Source of the DNA: Stenomitos frigidus_A | Lineage (GTDB): Bacteria; Cyanobacteriota; Cyanobacteriia; Leptolyngbyales; Leptolyngbyaceae | NCBI RefSeq assembly: GCF_963877135.1 | Contig: NZ_CAWNSW010000163.1 | Span: 34,393-98,392, forward strand | Length of the DNA: 64,000 bases | Reading direction: 5' to 3' | In this document: piece by piece, positions 26,499-35,603 of the stretch | Layout of the letters: each line of letters starts with the position of its first letter | Position numbering within the stretch: the stretch's first letter is position 1 | The notes under the pieces: model-generated | The model's database searches: none | Told to the model about the DNA's origin: nothing | Seen by the model: only the letters and a program-made list of their open reading frames with translations | Made by a program: the position numbers and the translations under genes

Positions 26499-28052
26499 AT
26501 GCTGAGTACTCTCATCTGGCTACCCGTTGTTGGTGCCCTTCTCATAGGTTTTTGTCCCGAAAAGCGATCACGGCTGGCAGCTTTGGCGATCGCGAGCCTT
26601 AACCTTCTTTGGACGTTGTTCCTGCTGTCTCGGTTTGATGTCAGCAATGCTGGCTGGCAAATGCAGGAAGCACTTTCCTGGTTGGATTCACTTGGCTTGA
26701 CGTACCGGCTAGGCGTTGATGGGCTGTCGTTACCCTTACTGGCGCTCAATAGCCTGCTGATCTGGATTGTGATTTACGGTAGCAGTCAGCAAATGGTGCG
26801 ATCGCGGTTATTCTACGCGTTGACCTTACTGGTTTGCGGTGGCATCGCAGGAGCGTTTCTAGCGCAGAATTTACTCCTCTTCGTGCTGTTCTACGAAGTC
26901 GAACTGATTCCGCTCTATCTGATGATTGCCATTTGGGGTGGGCCCAAACGCGACTACGCAGCGATGAAGTTTCTCATCTATACAGCGGTTTCAGGCGTCT
27001 TAATTTTGGTAGGCTTCCTTGGTTTGGCTTGGCTAAGCGGTGCATCGAGCTTTGACTATGGCGCCATCAATACCCAGGATTTGCCGCTCAAAGCGCAGCT
27101 CATTCTGCTGACCATTCTGCTGATTGGCTTTGCCATCAAAACGCCGTTGATTCCGCTCCACACCTGGTTGCCCGATGCCTATGTCGAAGCATCGCCGCCT
27201 GTCGCGATTCTGCTGGGTGGGATTCTGGCAAAGTTGGGCACCTATGGTATCGTCCGGTTTTGCTTACAGTTGTTTCCGGATACCTGGTCGATCGTGTCAC
27301 CGGGGTTGGCGATTGTCGGGGTTGCTAGCGTACTGTATGGCTCTCTAACGGCGATTTCTCAAAAAGATATTAAGCGGATGGTGGCGTATAGCTCGATCGG
27401 ACATATGGGCTATGTGCTGGTCGCCTGTGCTGCGGGCACTGAACTGAGCTTGCTGGGAGCCGTCGGTCAGATGGTGAGCCACGGATTGATTCTGGCGATT
27501 CTGTTCTACCTGGTTGGCGTCATTGAAGCGAAAGTGGGTACCCGTGAGTTGGATAAACTCAACGGTCTGCTGAATCCCATTCGCGGTCTGCCGTTGACGA
27601 GTGCCCTGCTGGTGCTAGGCGGTATGGCAAGTGCTGGCATTCCTGGTCTCGTTGGGTTCGTAGCAGAATTTCTGGTCTTCCAGGGCAGCTTTTCAGTCTT
27701 CCCCATACCGACCCTCCTCTGCATTATTGCTAGTGGCTTAACGGCTGTTTACTTTGTGATTCTGCTCAACCGCACCTGTTTCGGCAAATTGGATAACGCT
27801 ACGGCTTACTACCCCAACGTCACCTGGACAGAACAAACACCCGCGCTGGTGCTGGCAGGATTGATCTTTTTCCTGGGAGTGCAACCAACCTGGCTGCTGC
27901 GTTGGAGTGAGCCAACGACAAAGGAACTGGTTGCAGGGTTGACGATCGGTGCTAGTCAGCAAGTGGCGATTCGTGATGGCAGTCAGCTATCAGCGGTCAG
28001 CCATCAGCGGTCAGCCATCAGCGGTCAGCTATCAGTAGTCAGAACTCAGTAG
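26499..28052 (+). CDS. ndhD3: NDH-1 subunit NdhD3 of the CO2-uptake complex
   Basis: NuoM/NdhD-family membrane subunit of NDH-1MS, about 517 residues, partner of NdhF3 in CO2 uptake. Family segments are clear: YRLGVDGLSLPLLALNSL, FYEVELIPLYLMI, KTPLIPLHTWLPDAYVEA and ISQKDIKRMVAYSSIGHMG. The ATG at 26499 (MLSTLIWLPVVGALL) is chosen because NdhD proteins begin there; the frame is open to 26436. It lies 144 bp after ndhF3. The last ~22 residues (QLSAVSHQRSAISG and following) are encoded by 14-bp tandem repeats and are probably an accidental C-terminal extension. Confidence 0.92.
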   Translation: MLSTLIWLPVVGALLIGFCPEKRSRLAALAIASLNLLWTLFLLSRFDVSNAGWQMQEALSWLDSLGLTYRLGVDGLSLPLLALNSLLIWIVIYGSSQQMVRSRLFYALTLLVCGGIAGAFLAQNLLLFVLFYEVELIPLYLMIAIWGGPKRDYAAMKFLIYTAVSGVLILVGFLGLAWLSGASSFDYGAINTQDLPLKAQLILLTILLIGFAIKTPLIPLHTWLPDAYVEASPPVAILLGGILAKLGTYGIVRFCLQLFPDTWSIVSPGLAIVGVASVLYGSLTAISQKDIKRMVAYSSIGHMGYVLVACAAGTELSLLGAVGQMVSHGLILAILFYLVGVIEAKVGTRELDKLNGLLNPIRGLPLTSALLVLGGMASAGIPGLVGFVAEFLVFQGSFSVFPIPTLLCIIASGLTAVYFVILLNRTCFGKLDNATAYYPNVTWTEQTPALVLAGLIFFLGVQPTWLLRWSEPTTKELVAGLTIGASQQVAIRDGSQLSAVSHQRSAISGQLSVVRTQ

Positions 28053-28059
28053 TCAAAAC
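27990..28059 (+). repeat. 14-bp tandem repeats at the end of ndhD3
   Basis: Five 14-bp units of the form TCAGCGGTCAGCCA lie at 27990-28003, 28004-28017, 28018-28031, 28032-28045 and 28046-28059; the last two are more diverged. The ndhD3 stop codon (28050-28052) lies inside the last unit. A further repeat-like element, CTCCTACGGAGACGCTCCGC, follows near 28069, of a kind common between cyanobacterial genes. Confidence 0.85.
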
Positions 28060-28128
28060 TCAAAATATCTCCTACGGAGACGCTCCGCGAACAAAACTCA
28101 AAACTTTCTCCCCTACTCCCCACTCCCT

Positions 28129-29421
28129 ATGCTCACTGCAACCCTTACCAAACCTCTCCTGCCTCCGTCGCAGCATGAATTTGCCGATGTGATCCACCGT
28201 CTGGAAGCGGGTGGCGCGATGCTGCCGGATACGCCAGAAAACCTGATGCAAATTATTGGGCTGTACAAAGCCTATGCGGTGCCGATGGATTTCTACTGGC
28301 GCGACTTACTTTATATTGCGGAGCGTGAGTTTCTGAATCCTCTACCGTTTTTCAAGTATTTCTTACCAAAGGAGTATTTAGAATTACACAACCACTACGC
28401 TGGCGATGATGCCGATCTGCGCATTTGGCGGGGACAGGCAACGGCGCATCCCGAACTGCTGGCGTTTATGGAGAAGGGAGAAACCTTCAAAATGCCGAGG
28501 CTGTTCCATCACCTTTGGCACGATCGCATCAACATGGAGTTTGCTGAAGAATGTATGCGAGCGATGCTGTGGCACCGGGGCATGGGTGGTCAGTTCGACC
28601 CGTATTTAGATAGTGAGGAGTACAAGGCGAATGCCGATCGCGCGATTAAGGCGTACTTCAAAGACAATCCAGCCATGTTAGGCATGTACAAGCTGTTTCC
28701 TGATTTATTTTTGGAACAGTGTCGGCAAATGTCGTACTACTCCAACCTGGGGCTTTTCTGGGAGATCATGGCGCCCGTGTTCTTTGAAATGTCTGATTTG
28801 TACGATGAAGGTAAGATTGCCAGCGTTCCCGACGCGATGAACTTTCTGGTGAACGGCATTTTTGCGATCGCGGGACGTCCGATCTACCACCACGTTTATA
28901 TTCGGGGTGAGTGCTACGAAATCATCCCGAAATCCAAAGGTTTCATGTGGCTCTACGAAGCGGCGTTGCCCTATGTGGAAGCCGTGTTTTATCGTACGTC
29001 ACCGTTTCGGGGAACCAAGTCTTACAACGCGCAAGCAAAGCAGGTGCCCGAAGACCAGAAGGACTTTCACTTTGGTATTCTCTACGCAGATGTCTTTCCA
29101 GTCGGGACGGCAGGCATCCCACCCACGCTGTTGATGCAGGATATGCTGCATTTCCTACCACCTTACCTGGTGGACTATTACAGCCAGCACTGCCGTGGTG
29201 AAGGCGATATGTTGATCCAATTGGGCATTAGCTTTCAGCGATCGATGTATTGCGTCACCTCCGCAGTCATCCAGGCACTGCGAACAGCGCTTCTGTATCC
29301 CCTTGACGATCCCAACCCAAAGCACCTCAAAGCCAACCGAGCGTTCTTTGAAGCCCAGCTCGATCGCTTCAAGCGACCAGAAGCGAGGCTGCGCAACGTT
29401 CAGCATCAGGAATACAGGTAG
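28129..29421 (+). CDS. cupA: CO2 hydration protein CupA (ChpY)
   Basis: The peripheral, carbonic-anhydrase-like subunit that lets NDH-1MS convert CO2 to bicarbonate on the cytoplasmic side of the thylakoid. The 430-residue protein begins MLTATLTKPLLPPSQHEFAD and carries the conserved blocks MPRLFHHLWHDRINMEFAEE, MWLYEAALPYVEAVFYR and FHFGILYADVFPVGTAGIP, rich in His, Cys, Asp and Glu that could bind metal. It lies 76 bp after ndhD3 and before cupS, which identifies it as CupA rather than the constitutive CupB. It was recognised from the CO2-hydration family and the operon order. Confidence 0.95.
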   Translation: MLTATLTKPLLPPSQHEFADVIHRLEAGGAMLPDTPENLMQIIGLYKAYAVPMDFYWRDLLYIAEREFLNPLPFFKYFLPKEYLELHNHYAGDDADLRIWRGQATAHPELLAFMEKGETFKMPRLFHHLWHDRINMEFAEECMRAMLWHRGMGGQFDPYLDSEEYKANADRAIKAYFKDNPAMLGMYKLFPDLFLEQCRQMSYYSNLGLFWEIMAPVFFEMSDLYDEGKIASVPDAMNFLVNGIFAIAGRPIYHHVYIRGECYEIIPKSKGFMWLYEAALPYVEAVFYRTSPFRGTKSYNAQAKQVPEDQKDFHFGILYADVFPVGTAGIPPTLLMQDMLHFLPPYLVDYYSQHCRGEGDMLIQLGISFQRSMYCVTSAVIQALRTALLYPLDDPNPKHLKANRAFFEAQLDRFKRPEARLRNVQHQEYR

Positions 29422-29534
29422 AAGTTTTGAGTTTTAAGCTGATTTAGCGGTCAGCTTTCTTCTAAAAACTGACCAATTTAGCCTTTAGCCTTTCCCAATC
29501 CTTACTCCCCATTCCCCCAAAGAGGGTTTAAAAA

Positions 29535-29936
29535 ATGGCAGACATTGTTGACATTGCAGTTGGAGCAGGTTCGTTTAAGACGCTCGTCACGGCAGTGCAG
29601 GCGGCTGGTTTAGTCGATGTGTTACGCAGCCCTGGTCCCTTCACGGTGTTTGCGCCGAATGACGATGCCTTTGCCAAGTTGCCCCCTGGGACAGTGCAAA
29701 CCCTTGTGCAGAACATTCCTCAGCTCTCCCGCATTCTGACGTATCATGTGGTGCCTGGGAAACTAACGCAGGCTGATCTCAAAGCGGTGAATTCGCTCAC
29801 ATCAGTTGAAGGTTCACCGATTCGTATTGATACAACTGATGGCTTTGAGGTCAAAAATGCCACGGTGGTTGCCGCTGATATTGAAGCTGATAACGGCATT
29901 ATTCATGTCATTGATACGGTGATCTTGATGGGGTGA
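29535..29936 (+). CDS. cupS: CupS, fasciclin-domain subunit of NDH-1MS
   Basis: A 133-residue single fasciclin (FAS1) domain: GSFKTLVTAVQAAGLVDVL, then GPFTVFAPNDDAFAKLP, ILTYHVVPGKLT and the closing ADNGIIHVIDTVIL. No signal peptide or membrane segment is visible, so it should be cytosolic and docked to the NDH-1MS complex, as shown for CupS in other cyanobacteria. It begins 113 bp after cupA with GAGGG before the ATG and ends the operon. Similar FAS1 proteins are often annotated as secreted adhesion proteins; the operon position argues against that here. Confidence 0.92.
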   Translation: MADIVDIAVGAGSFKTLVTAVQAAGLVDVLRSPGPFTVFAPNDDAFAKLPPGTVQTLVQNIPQLSRILTYHVVPGKLTQADLKAVNSLTSVEGSPIRIDTTDGFEVKNATVVAADIEADNGIIHVIDTVILMG

Positions 29937-30458
29937 AGCGGAGCATAAGTAGGTCTGTTCCAAACAATTGTTGAGACGCTCCGACTGCGTTACTATCTGC
30001 TGAGCAAAGTGTACTCCGTTGAACTGAGCAGCATCACCTCATCGTTGCAACTGCTCAGTGAATCTTTTTTAGTCAGCCTCAGTGTTCTGCCCTGGGGTTG
30101 TCTTTTTGCAATTTAAAATCTCGGCGTTCGATCGGAAGAGTTCTTCCGTTTTGCTGATGGTGAACCTTGCTATTCACTTTTATCTTTGCAGTTACAGCAG
30201 GTTCGTCTATGATTATTGAACTTTTGCAGCAGAGTACGGGAATTATTGTTAACATGCTGCTGCTAGGGGTGCGTAGAAATCGGTAGACACCTGGCAGAAA
30301 TAGCAAACAGTCAGACTATTCACGTTTCATGTCTCTAAAGTGCCCTTCGCAAAAAGTGCTCTTCGCAAAACTGGCTAGTTCACTGTTGATCTAATTTGCT
30401 GTTGAAACAGTGCCACCGTTTCAGCAGGCTTTATCGTTGTGTGGGGTAGAAGAAAGAA
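29937..30458. other. intergenic region after cupS
   Basis: About 520 bp without a convincing gene. Small frames on either strand lack ribosome binding sites and family features. A tRNA-Leu-like D-arm string at 30266-30291 does not fold into a tRNA. The region should contain the promoter of the GTG-started LCP gene at 30459. Confidence 0.45.
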
Positions 30459-31865
30459 GTGAGCGGTTCAAATCAGCGTCCTCTGCATCCAACGAGGAAA
30501 CCAAGGGCAGTGTTGAGAAAGGTGCCGAAGCAACGAGGGGGGCAACGCTGGCTTTGGTTAATGAGTGGGCTAGCAGGAGTTGCGTTGCTGTCAGCGACAG
30601 CGGGCGCACTGCTTGCTATGTCGTTTGCGAGCACGCCCTTAATGCAGCGTGAGTTAAGTCCAGAACAGGCATCGGTTTTTTCTAAAGGCGATCGCATCTC
30701 CAAGAACAACAGCTTGCAGTTACCTGAGTTGACTCGTCCAGTCAATATTTTAGTACTGGGTCTCAAAGTGCTGACGACCGATGTCCAAAATCCGCCAGCT
30801 AACCTCAAGAAATTGCGCTATCAGGCACTGGTCAACTCGTTTGATGGTCTGACCGATACCATGCTGCTCCTGCGATTTAACCCCGAAGCCAAAAAGCTGG
30901 TGGCGCTTTCCATTCCTAGAGATACCCGTACACAGGTTCCAGGTTATGGGATCACCAAGATTAATGAAGCGAATGTGGATGGTGGCCCAGCGCTAAGTGC
31001 TAAAGCAACGAGTGGACTGCTAGGCGGTGTTGGGGTCGATCGCTATGTCTCCATCAACGTCCAGGGTGTACAGGCACTGGTTGATGCACTTGGCGGTGTG
31101 ACGGTCTTTGTGCCAAAAGACATGAAGTATGTGGATGAAAGCCAGCATCTCTATGTCAACCTTAAAGCCGGACAACAGCATCTGAATGGCGATCAAGTAC
31201 TCCAGCTACTTCGTTTTCGCCACGACGAGTACGGCGATATTGGTCGCATTCAGCGGCAGCAGATGTTGATGCGTGCGCTGATGGAACAGGCACTGAACCC
31301 AGCCACGTTGGCACGGTTGCCCCAAATCCTCTCGGTGGTTCAATCCCACATCGATACCAATTTGAGCGTCGAAGAACTGGTTGCCCTGGTTGGCTTCGCT
31401 GCCAAGACAAACCGCTCTCAGGTTCAAATGCTGATGGTGCCAGGAAGCTTTAGCCAACCCCATGAATACAACGGTATTAGCTATTGGCTGCCTAGCGCTC
31501 GGCGTATTCAAACGATGATGGCGCAGCACTTTAACTTTGGAACGGTGTCAGAAGGAGAGGCTCTTGCCAATTCAGTTCGAGTCGTCATTCAAGACAGTAC
31601 GCGCCAGATTAATGCGGCTCAGGCTGTAGCGAATAGGCTCAAGCAGAGTGGTTACGGCAACGTGAGCGTTTCAGCACCGAATCGGGAACCGCTCAATGTG
31701 ACCCGGATCGTAGCGCAGCAAGGAGACTTGAAAAGTGCTGAAGCCGTACGTCAATCACTCGGCTTTGGCGAAGTACGTATTGAAAGCACTGGCGATCTTG
31801 ATTCCGACATTACGATTCAAGTCGGTCAAGATTGGGGGCAAAGCAAAAAGCAGTCAACCAACTAA
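30459..31865 (+). CDS. LytR-CpsA-Psr (LCP) family cell-envelope ligase
   Basis: Predicted to transfer lipid-linked polymers to peptidoglycan or other envelope acceptors on the outer face of the membrane. The 468 residues comprise a basic N-terminus, one membrane segment (~31-55, LWLMSGLAGVALLSA), the LCP domain (~92-270, with GLTDTMLLLRF, LSIPRDTR and a late FRHDEYGDIGRIQRQQ carrying conserved Arg/Asp) and a C-terminal LytR_C domain (~370-460). The start is GTG at 30459, with a purine-rich AGAAAG close upstream. It is transcribed alone and ends at a strong bidirectional terminator shared with ndhJ. Confidence 0.92.
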   Translation: MSGSNQRPLHPTRKPRAVLRKVPKQRGGQRWLWLMSGLAGVALLSATAGALLAMSFASTPLMQRELSPEQASVFSKGDRISKNNSLQLPELTRPVNILVLGLKVLTTDVQNPPANLKKLRYQALVNSFDGLTDTMLLLRFNPEAKKLVALSIPRDTRTQVPGYGITKINEANVDGGPALSAKATSGLLGGVGVDRYVSINVQGVQALVDALGGVTVFVPKDMKYVDESQHLYVNLKAGQQHLNGDQVLQLLRFRHDEYGDIGRIQRQQMLMRALMEQALNPATLARLPQILSVVQSHIDTNLSVEELVALVGFAAKTNRSQVQMLMVPGSFSQPHEYNGISYWLPSARRIQTMMAQHFNFGTVSEGEALANSVRVVIQDSTRQINAAQAVANRLKQSGYGNVSVSAPNREPLNVTRIVAQQGDLKSAEAVRQSLGFGEVRIESTGDLDSDITIQVGQDWGQSKKQSTN

Positions 31866-31881
31866 CGCGAGGCTGACTCTG

Positions 31882-31933
31882 CTTTTGCGTAGAGAGTGGT
31901 TCAGAGGATGATGAACCACTCTCTACGCAAAAG
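31882..31933. terminator. bidirectional terminator between the LCP gene and ndhJ
   Basis: A 22-bp perfect inverted repeat, arms 31882-31903 and 31912-31933, has an 8-nt loop. The arms begin and end with CTTTTG/CAAAAG, giving T-rich ends on both strands. It separates convergent transcription units. Confidence 0.9.
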
Positions 31934-31940
31934 AGCGCAA

Positions 31941-32489
31941 TTAATATGCATCCTGCAATTCATAGAAATCGGGTGACACGTAATCTTTGCGAAGCGGCCA
32001 ACCCACCCAATCTTCAGGCATTAAAATGCGCTTCAGGTTGGGGTGTCCTTCGTAAATAATGCCGTACATGTCGTAAGATTCGCGCTCTTGCCAGTCTGCT
32101 GTTTTCCAAATCCAGTAGACTGACTGCACGTGAGGGTTTTCACGCGGCAAGAACACCTTGATGCGAACTTCAGCCGGACGATCGGCATTATCACCCAGCT
32201 TAATCAGGTGGTAAAAGCTGACAAGCTGGTCGCCAGGACCCGCATCATAAGCACCCTGACATTGCAAATAGTTGAACCCATACGCATAAAGGGCTGTTGC
32301 AAACGGCACCAGAAACTCTGGTGCAACCTTCAATATTTCTACCCCAGAGGCATCCGGCCCTAAGGACTCGTGCTCAAAGCCGTTCTGCGTTAGCCATTTG
32401 GAAATTGTACCCACTTCCTCAATAGGTGCAGCCTCAACAGGCGTGATTTCAGCTGGTTCTTTAGTCGATTTTGACTCTTCTTCAGGCAC
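31941..32489 (-). CDS. ndhJ: NDH-1 subunit J
   Basis: Peripheral-arm subunit (NuoC/30-kDa family, 182 residues) of thylakoid NDH-1, used in cyclic electron flow and respiration. The C-terminal signature is clear: WKTADWQERESYDMYGIIY and then PEDWVGWPLRKDY. The start is GTG (32487-32489) with AGGAGG nine bases upstream, and it overlaps the end of ndhK by 8 bp, so translation is likely coupled. The first ~25 residues are acidic and probably variable. It is last in the ndhC-ndhK-ndhJ operon. Confidence 0.95.
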   Translation of the reverse strand: MPEEESKSTKEPAEITPVEAAPIEEVGTISKWLTQNGFEHESLGPDASGVEILKVAPEFLVPFATALYAYGFNYLQCQGAYDAGPGDQLVSFYHLIKLGDNADRPAEVRIKVFLPRENPHVQSVYWIWKTADWQERESYDMYGIIYEGHPNLKRILMPEDWVGWPLRKDYVSPDFYELQDAY

Positions 32490-33222
32490 GATCGAGACCC
32501 TCCTTTTCGGCTGCCTTGAGTGCTGGTGGAACCGGTAACCCCATGGCTTCCTGTAGTTCCTTGGGTGGAGCCTCCCGCGTCGCGGACTGAAGATATTGAC
32601 CGGTCAGGATAGGTTCCACAGCTTTCATTGTATGAGTGGTGCTGTAGTAGCGATGAATCTGCCGTAAGTCGCCGCGCTCTTGAATCGACTCGTTGGAAAT
32701 TTTCTTCCGTAGTTTGATGATGGCATCAATGATGGCCTCTGGTCGTGGTGGGCAACCCGGCAAGTACACATCGACTGGAATGAGCTTATCGACCCCACGC
32801 ACGGCGGTCGGTGAATCGACGCTAAACATGCCGCCCGTGATGGTACAGGCTCCCATCGCAATCACGTACTTAGGGTCGGGCATTTGCTCATAAAGCCTTA
32901 CGAGTGCCGGAGCCATCTTCATCGTGACGGTTCCAGCGGTAATGATCAAATCGGCTTGTCGAGGGCTCGATCGCGGCACCAGCCCAAACCGATCAAAGTC
33001 AAAGCGCGAACCAATCAGCGCTGCAAACTCAATAAAGCAGCAGGCAGTTCCATAAAGCATGGGCCACAGACTCGATAGCCGCGCCCAGTTGTAAAGATCA
33101 TCAACCGTGGTCAGAACGACATTCTCAGACAGATCGTGAGTCACTTGTGGTCGCTGAATCGGGTTAAGGATCAGCTCAGACTGACTAGCAGCACCTTTCA
33201 CCGTCTCTGAATTCATGACCAT
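32482..33222 (-). CDS. ndhK: NDH-1 subunit K (iron-sulfur N2 subunit)
   Basis: NuoB-family subunit carrying cluster N2, the last Fe-S cluster before plastoquinone. About 246 residues, with conserved YGTACCFIEFAA, FDRFGLVPRSSPRQADL, MGACTITGGMFS and VYLPGCPPRPEA; these hold the cluster cysteines, including the CC pair. The ATG at 33220-33222 (MVMNSETVKG) is preferred over the upstream start at 33243 because AAAGGAG precedes it by seven bases. It overlaps the end of ndhC by about 10 bp and ndhJ by 8 bp, showing tight translational coupling. Confidence 0.95.
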   Translation of the reverse strand: MVMNSETVKGAASQSELILNPIQRPQVTHDLSENVVLTTVDDLYNWARLSSLWPMLYGTACCFIEFAALIGSRFDFDRFGLVPRSSPRQADLIITAGTVTMKMAPALVRLYEQMPDPKYVIAMGACTITGGMFSVDSPTAVRGVDKLIPVDVYLPGCPPRPEAIIDAIIKLRKKISNESIQERGDLRQIHRYYSTTHTMKAVEPILTGQYLQSATREAPPKELQEAMGLPVPPALKAAEKEGLDRA

Positions 33223-33575
33223 TCCAGTGCTCCTTTGCGCCAAGCGTAAACAAGACCAATGATGAGAATGCCAACAAAAATTAACGCTTCGATAAACGCT
33301 AGTAAACCTAGCTGGTTAAACGCGACTGCCCAGGGATAGAGGAACACGGTTTCCACATCAAAAATGACATAAACCAGCGCAAACATGTAGTAGCGAATAT
33401 TGAACTGAATCCATGCACCCCCGATCGGCTCCATGCCAGATTCATACGTTGTACGGCGCTCTGGACCCCGGCGACTGGGGCGAACAAGCTTGGATGCAGT
33501 TAAGGCCAGAAGTGGAACCAAACTGCACACGAGCAAAAAGCCAAGCAGGTACTCATAACCACTGAGGACAAACAC
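33213..33575 (-). CDS. ndhC: NDH-1 subunit C
   Basis: Small membrane subunit (NuoA family) with three hydrophobic segments, at the junction of the membrane and peripheral arms of NDH-1. The conserved block FNIRYYMFALVYVIFDVETV, with its acidic membrane residues, is intact. The frame is open from a GTG at 33581, but the GTG at 33575 (MFVLSGYEYLLGF) gives the canonical 120-residue protein and has GAGGGG eight bases upstream, so it is preferred. First gene of ndhCKJ. Confidence 0.94.
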   Translation of the reverse strand: MFVLSGYEYLLGFLLVCSLVPLLALTASKLVRPSRRGPERRTTYESGMEPIGGAWIQFNIRYYMFALVYVIFDVETVFLYPWAVAFNQLGLLAFIEALIFVGILIIGLVYAWRKGALEWS

Positions 33576-33953
33576 AATCACTACCCCTCAGGCTGTGTGG
33601 ATGACAAAACTAACGTTTGCGTTACTTGCCTTCATATTATAGGGTCGGCGCTGCACAAGATGTATCGAAAAGCCCCGCTGGAGTCTATAGAAAAGGAAGG
33701 ATAAGGCGATAAGAAAAAAGGATAAAAGGTTTGAGTGGGAAGTGAGGAGTGAGGAATGCGCTTTGTACTAAGCCTTCCTCTCCTCTGTCTCTGCCTCCCC
33801 TACTCCTCCTGCCCTCTGTTTTCTGCCTTTAGCCTTTTATACCCTGCCTTCTTCTAAAGTGATTCCCAGTCATGTCATAATCGTTTACAGAGATCTCAGA
33901 ATTCTGTCGTCTCTACTCCTTAGATCGCAGCCTTAACTTTTGGCGCTAAAGCA
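33576..33953. other. divergent promoter region between ndhC and rubA
   Basis: About 380 bp with long purine-rich (AGAAAAGGAAGGATAAGG) and pyrimidine-rich (CTTCCTCTCCTCTGTCTC) tracts and degenerate GGAGTGA heptamers near 33740. No gene was seen. It should hold the ndhCKJ and rubA promoters. Confidence 0.5.
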
Positions 33954-34289
33954 ATGAGCACAGATGCTGCTGAACCAACAGTTCTAGACCGTTACGAATG
34001 TCAGACCTGTGGTTACATTTATGAGCCACTAAAGGGTGACGATCGTCGTCAGATCCCAGAGGCAACCCCCTTTGAGGCAGTTCCCGCCGACTGGCGCTGT
34101 CCCGTTTGTGGAGCGGCAAAAGCACGCTTCTCAAATATTGGCGAGGTTGGCTCACCGTCTGGCTTCAAAGAGAACCTGGGCTACGGCTTTGGCGTTAACA
34201 CATTGACACCCGGTCAAAAGAATATTCTCATTTTTGGAGCCCTGGCACTGGGGTTCCTATTTTTTATCAGCCTTTATGGATTGCAGTGA
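33954..34289 (+). CDS. rubA: membrane-anchored rubredoxin RubA
   Basis: A 111-residue rubredoxin with one C-terminal membrane anchor. Iron is held by CQTCG (C16, C19) and CPVCG (C49, C52); the tail ILIFGALALGFLFFISLYG (~91-109) spans the thylakoid. In cyanobacteria and plants this rubredoxin is needed for photosystem II assembly, and here it sits in the conserved order rubA-ycf48-psbE-psbF-psbL-psbJ. It ends 120 bp before ycf48 and is probably co-transcribed with it. Confidence 0.95.
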   Translation: MSTDAAEPTVLDRYECQTCGYIYEPLKGDDRRQIPEATPFEAVPADWRCPVCGAAKARFSNIGEVGSPSGFKENLGYGFGVNTLTPGQKNILIFGALALGFLFFISLYGLQ

Positions 34290-34408
34290 GGCCAGCATGC
34301 TCCGGGTCTAACCTGTAGAGCTGGACCTTAGTGCTGCCGATTCTGGATGGCAGCTTAGACATCATTAACAGACAACTTCCGAGTAGATTGAGTAGAGATT
34401 TGAGCGCA

Positions 34409-35428
34409 ATGCATTTAGTCACAACATTTTTGAAGCGATCGATTTTCAAGCAGGCGATCGTGCTGTTTGCGATCGCGCTTTTGTGCTCAAGCTGTGGCGG
34501 CTATCTTCCGTCTATTAGTGGCACTCCCTGGCAACCCGTTTCTGTACCCACAGAGGGAAACTTATTAGACCTAAGCTTTATTGATACCCAGCATGGTTGG
34601 CTGACCGGTACGAGCTCGACGCTGCTGGAAACCACAGATGGCGGTAATACGTGGGAACCGCGAAACCTGGAACTGGATCAGACCTATCGTTTCAACTCAG
34701 TGAGCTTTTCAGGTGAGGAAGGTTGGATTGCTGGTCAACCATCTCTCCTGCTGCACACAACTGACGGTGGCAAGGCGTGGTCTAGAGTGCCCCTAAGCGC
34801 AAAGCTTCCTGGCTCTCCTAATACCGTGCTTGCCCTCGGCCCCAAGTCGGCTGAAATGACTACCGACATTGGAGCCATTTACCGCACGACCGATGGTGGC
34901 AAAAATTGGAAGGCTATGGTGGAAGCCGCGGTTGGCGTGATTCGCAACATCGCTCGTGCCCCCGATGGTCGGTATGTTGCTGTTTCGTCGCGTGGAAATT
35001 TCTACTCCATTTGGGAACCCGGTCAAGCCGTTTGGGACGCCCACAACCGTAACAGTTCTCGACGACTGCAAAGCATGGGGTTTGCGCCCGATGGACGACT
35101 GTGGATGATTGCGCGTGGTGGGCAAATCCAATTCCAGGATCTCACGGCTCCAGACGCGTGGGAAAAATCGGTGAGCCCAGAGTTTACTACCAGCTGGGGC
35201 TTGCTCGATTTGGCTTACCGCACTCCAGAGGAAGTTTGGGTTTCTGGAGGCAGCGGCAACCTTTTACGCAGTGTTGATGGTGGCGCCACCTGGGAAAAAG
35301 ATCGATCGGTCGAGAATGTTCCTTCCAACCTCTACAAGATCTTGTTCCTTAGCCCAGAGCAAGGCTTTATTATTGGTCAAAAAGGGACATTACTCAAATA
35401 CAGTGCTGAAGCGTCGGCTGCAGCTTAA
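34409..35428 (+). CDS. ycf48: photosystem II assembly factor Ycf48 (HCF136)
   Basis: Lumenal lipoprotein-like propeller that binds newly made D1 during PSII assembly. About 339 residues from the ATG at 34409 (MHLVTTFLKRSIFKQ), giving an N-terminal signal with lipobox LLCSSC. The frame's earlier start at 34331 would bury the signal, so it is rejected. Propeller repeats show as TTDGGNTWEPR, TTDGGKAWSRV, TTDGGKNWKAM and SVDGGATWEKD. It lies between rubA and psbE. Confidence 0.95.
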   Translation: MHLVTTFLKRSIFKQAIVLFAIALLCSSCGGYLPSISGTPWQPVSVPTEGNLLDLSFIDTQHGWLTGTSSTLLETTDGGNTWEPRNLELDQTYRFNSVSFSGEEGWIAGQPSLLLHTTDGGKAWSRVPLSAKLPGSPNTVLALGPKSAEMTTDIGAIYRTTDGGKNWKAMVEAAVGVIRNIARAPDGRYVAVSSRGNFYSIWEPGQAVWDAHNRNSSRRLQSMGFAPDGRLWMIARGGQIQFQDLTAPDAWEKSVSPEFTTSWGLLDLAYRTPEEVWVSGGSGNLLRSVDGGATWEKDRSVENVPSNLYKILFLSPEQGFIIGQKGTLLKYSAEASAAA

Positions 35429-35603
35429 TGGCTGCTAAAGGTCGTGCGGTAGAGGTTTGATTAACGCGTTTAGCCTCTGATCGTTCGTCCCAGAAGTGCC
35501 ACTTTCACAGGACTTTAAAAAGTTGCTTGTGGCTGGTTCATTGGTTTCGTATGATGAACATAAGTAAGCGTTTAGTTTAATTGTTGTCAGTGGAGGAATT
35601 CGA

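Noticed and set aside
30266..30291. tRNA-Leu-like string (GGGGTGCGTAGAAATCGGTA and onward)
   Set aside because: It resembles only the acceptor and D-arm of a tRNA-Leu. No anticodon arm, variable arm or T-arm follows, so it is at most a relic or chance.
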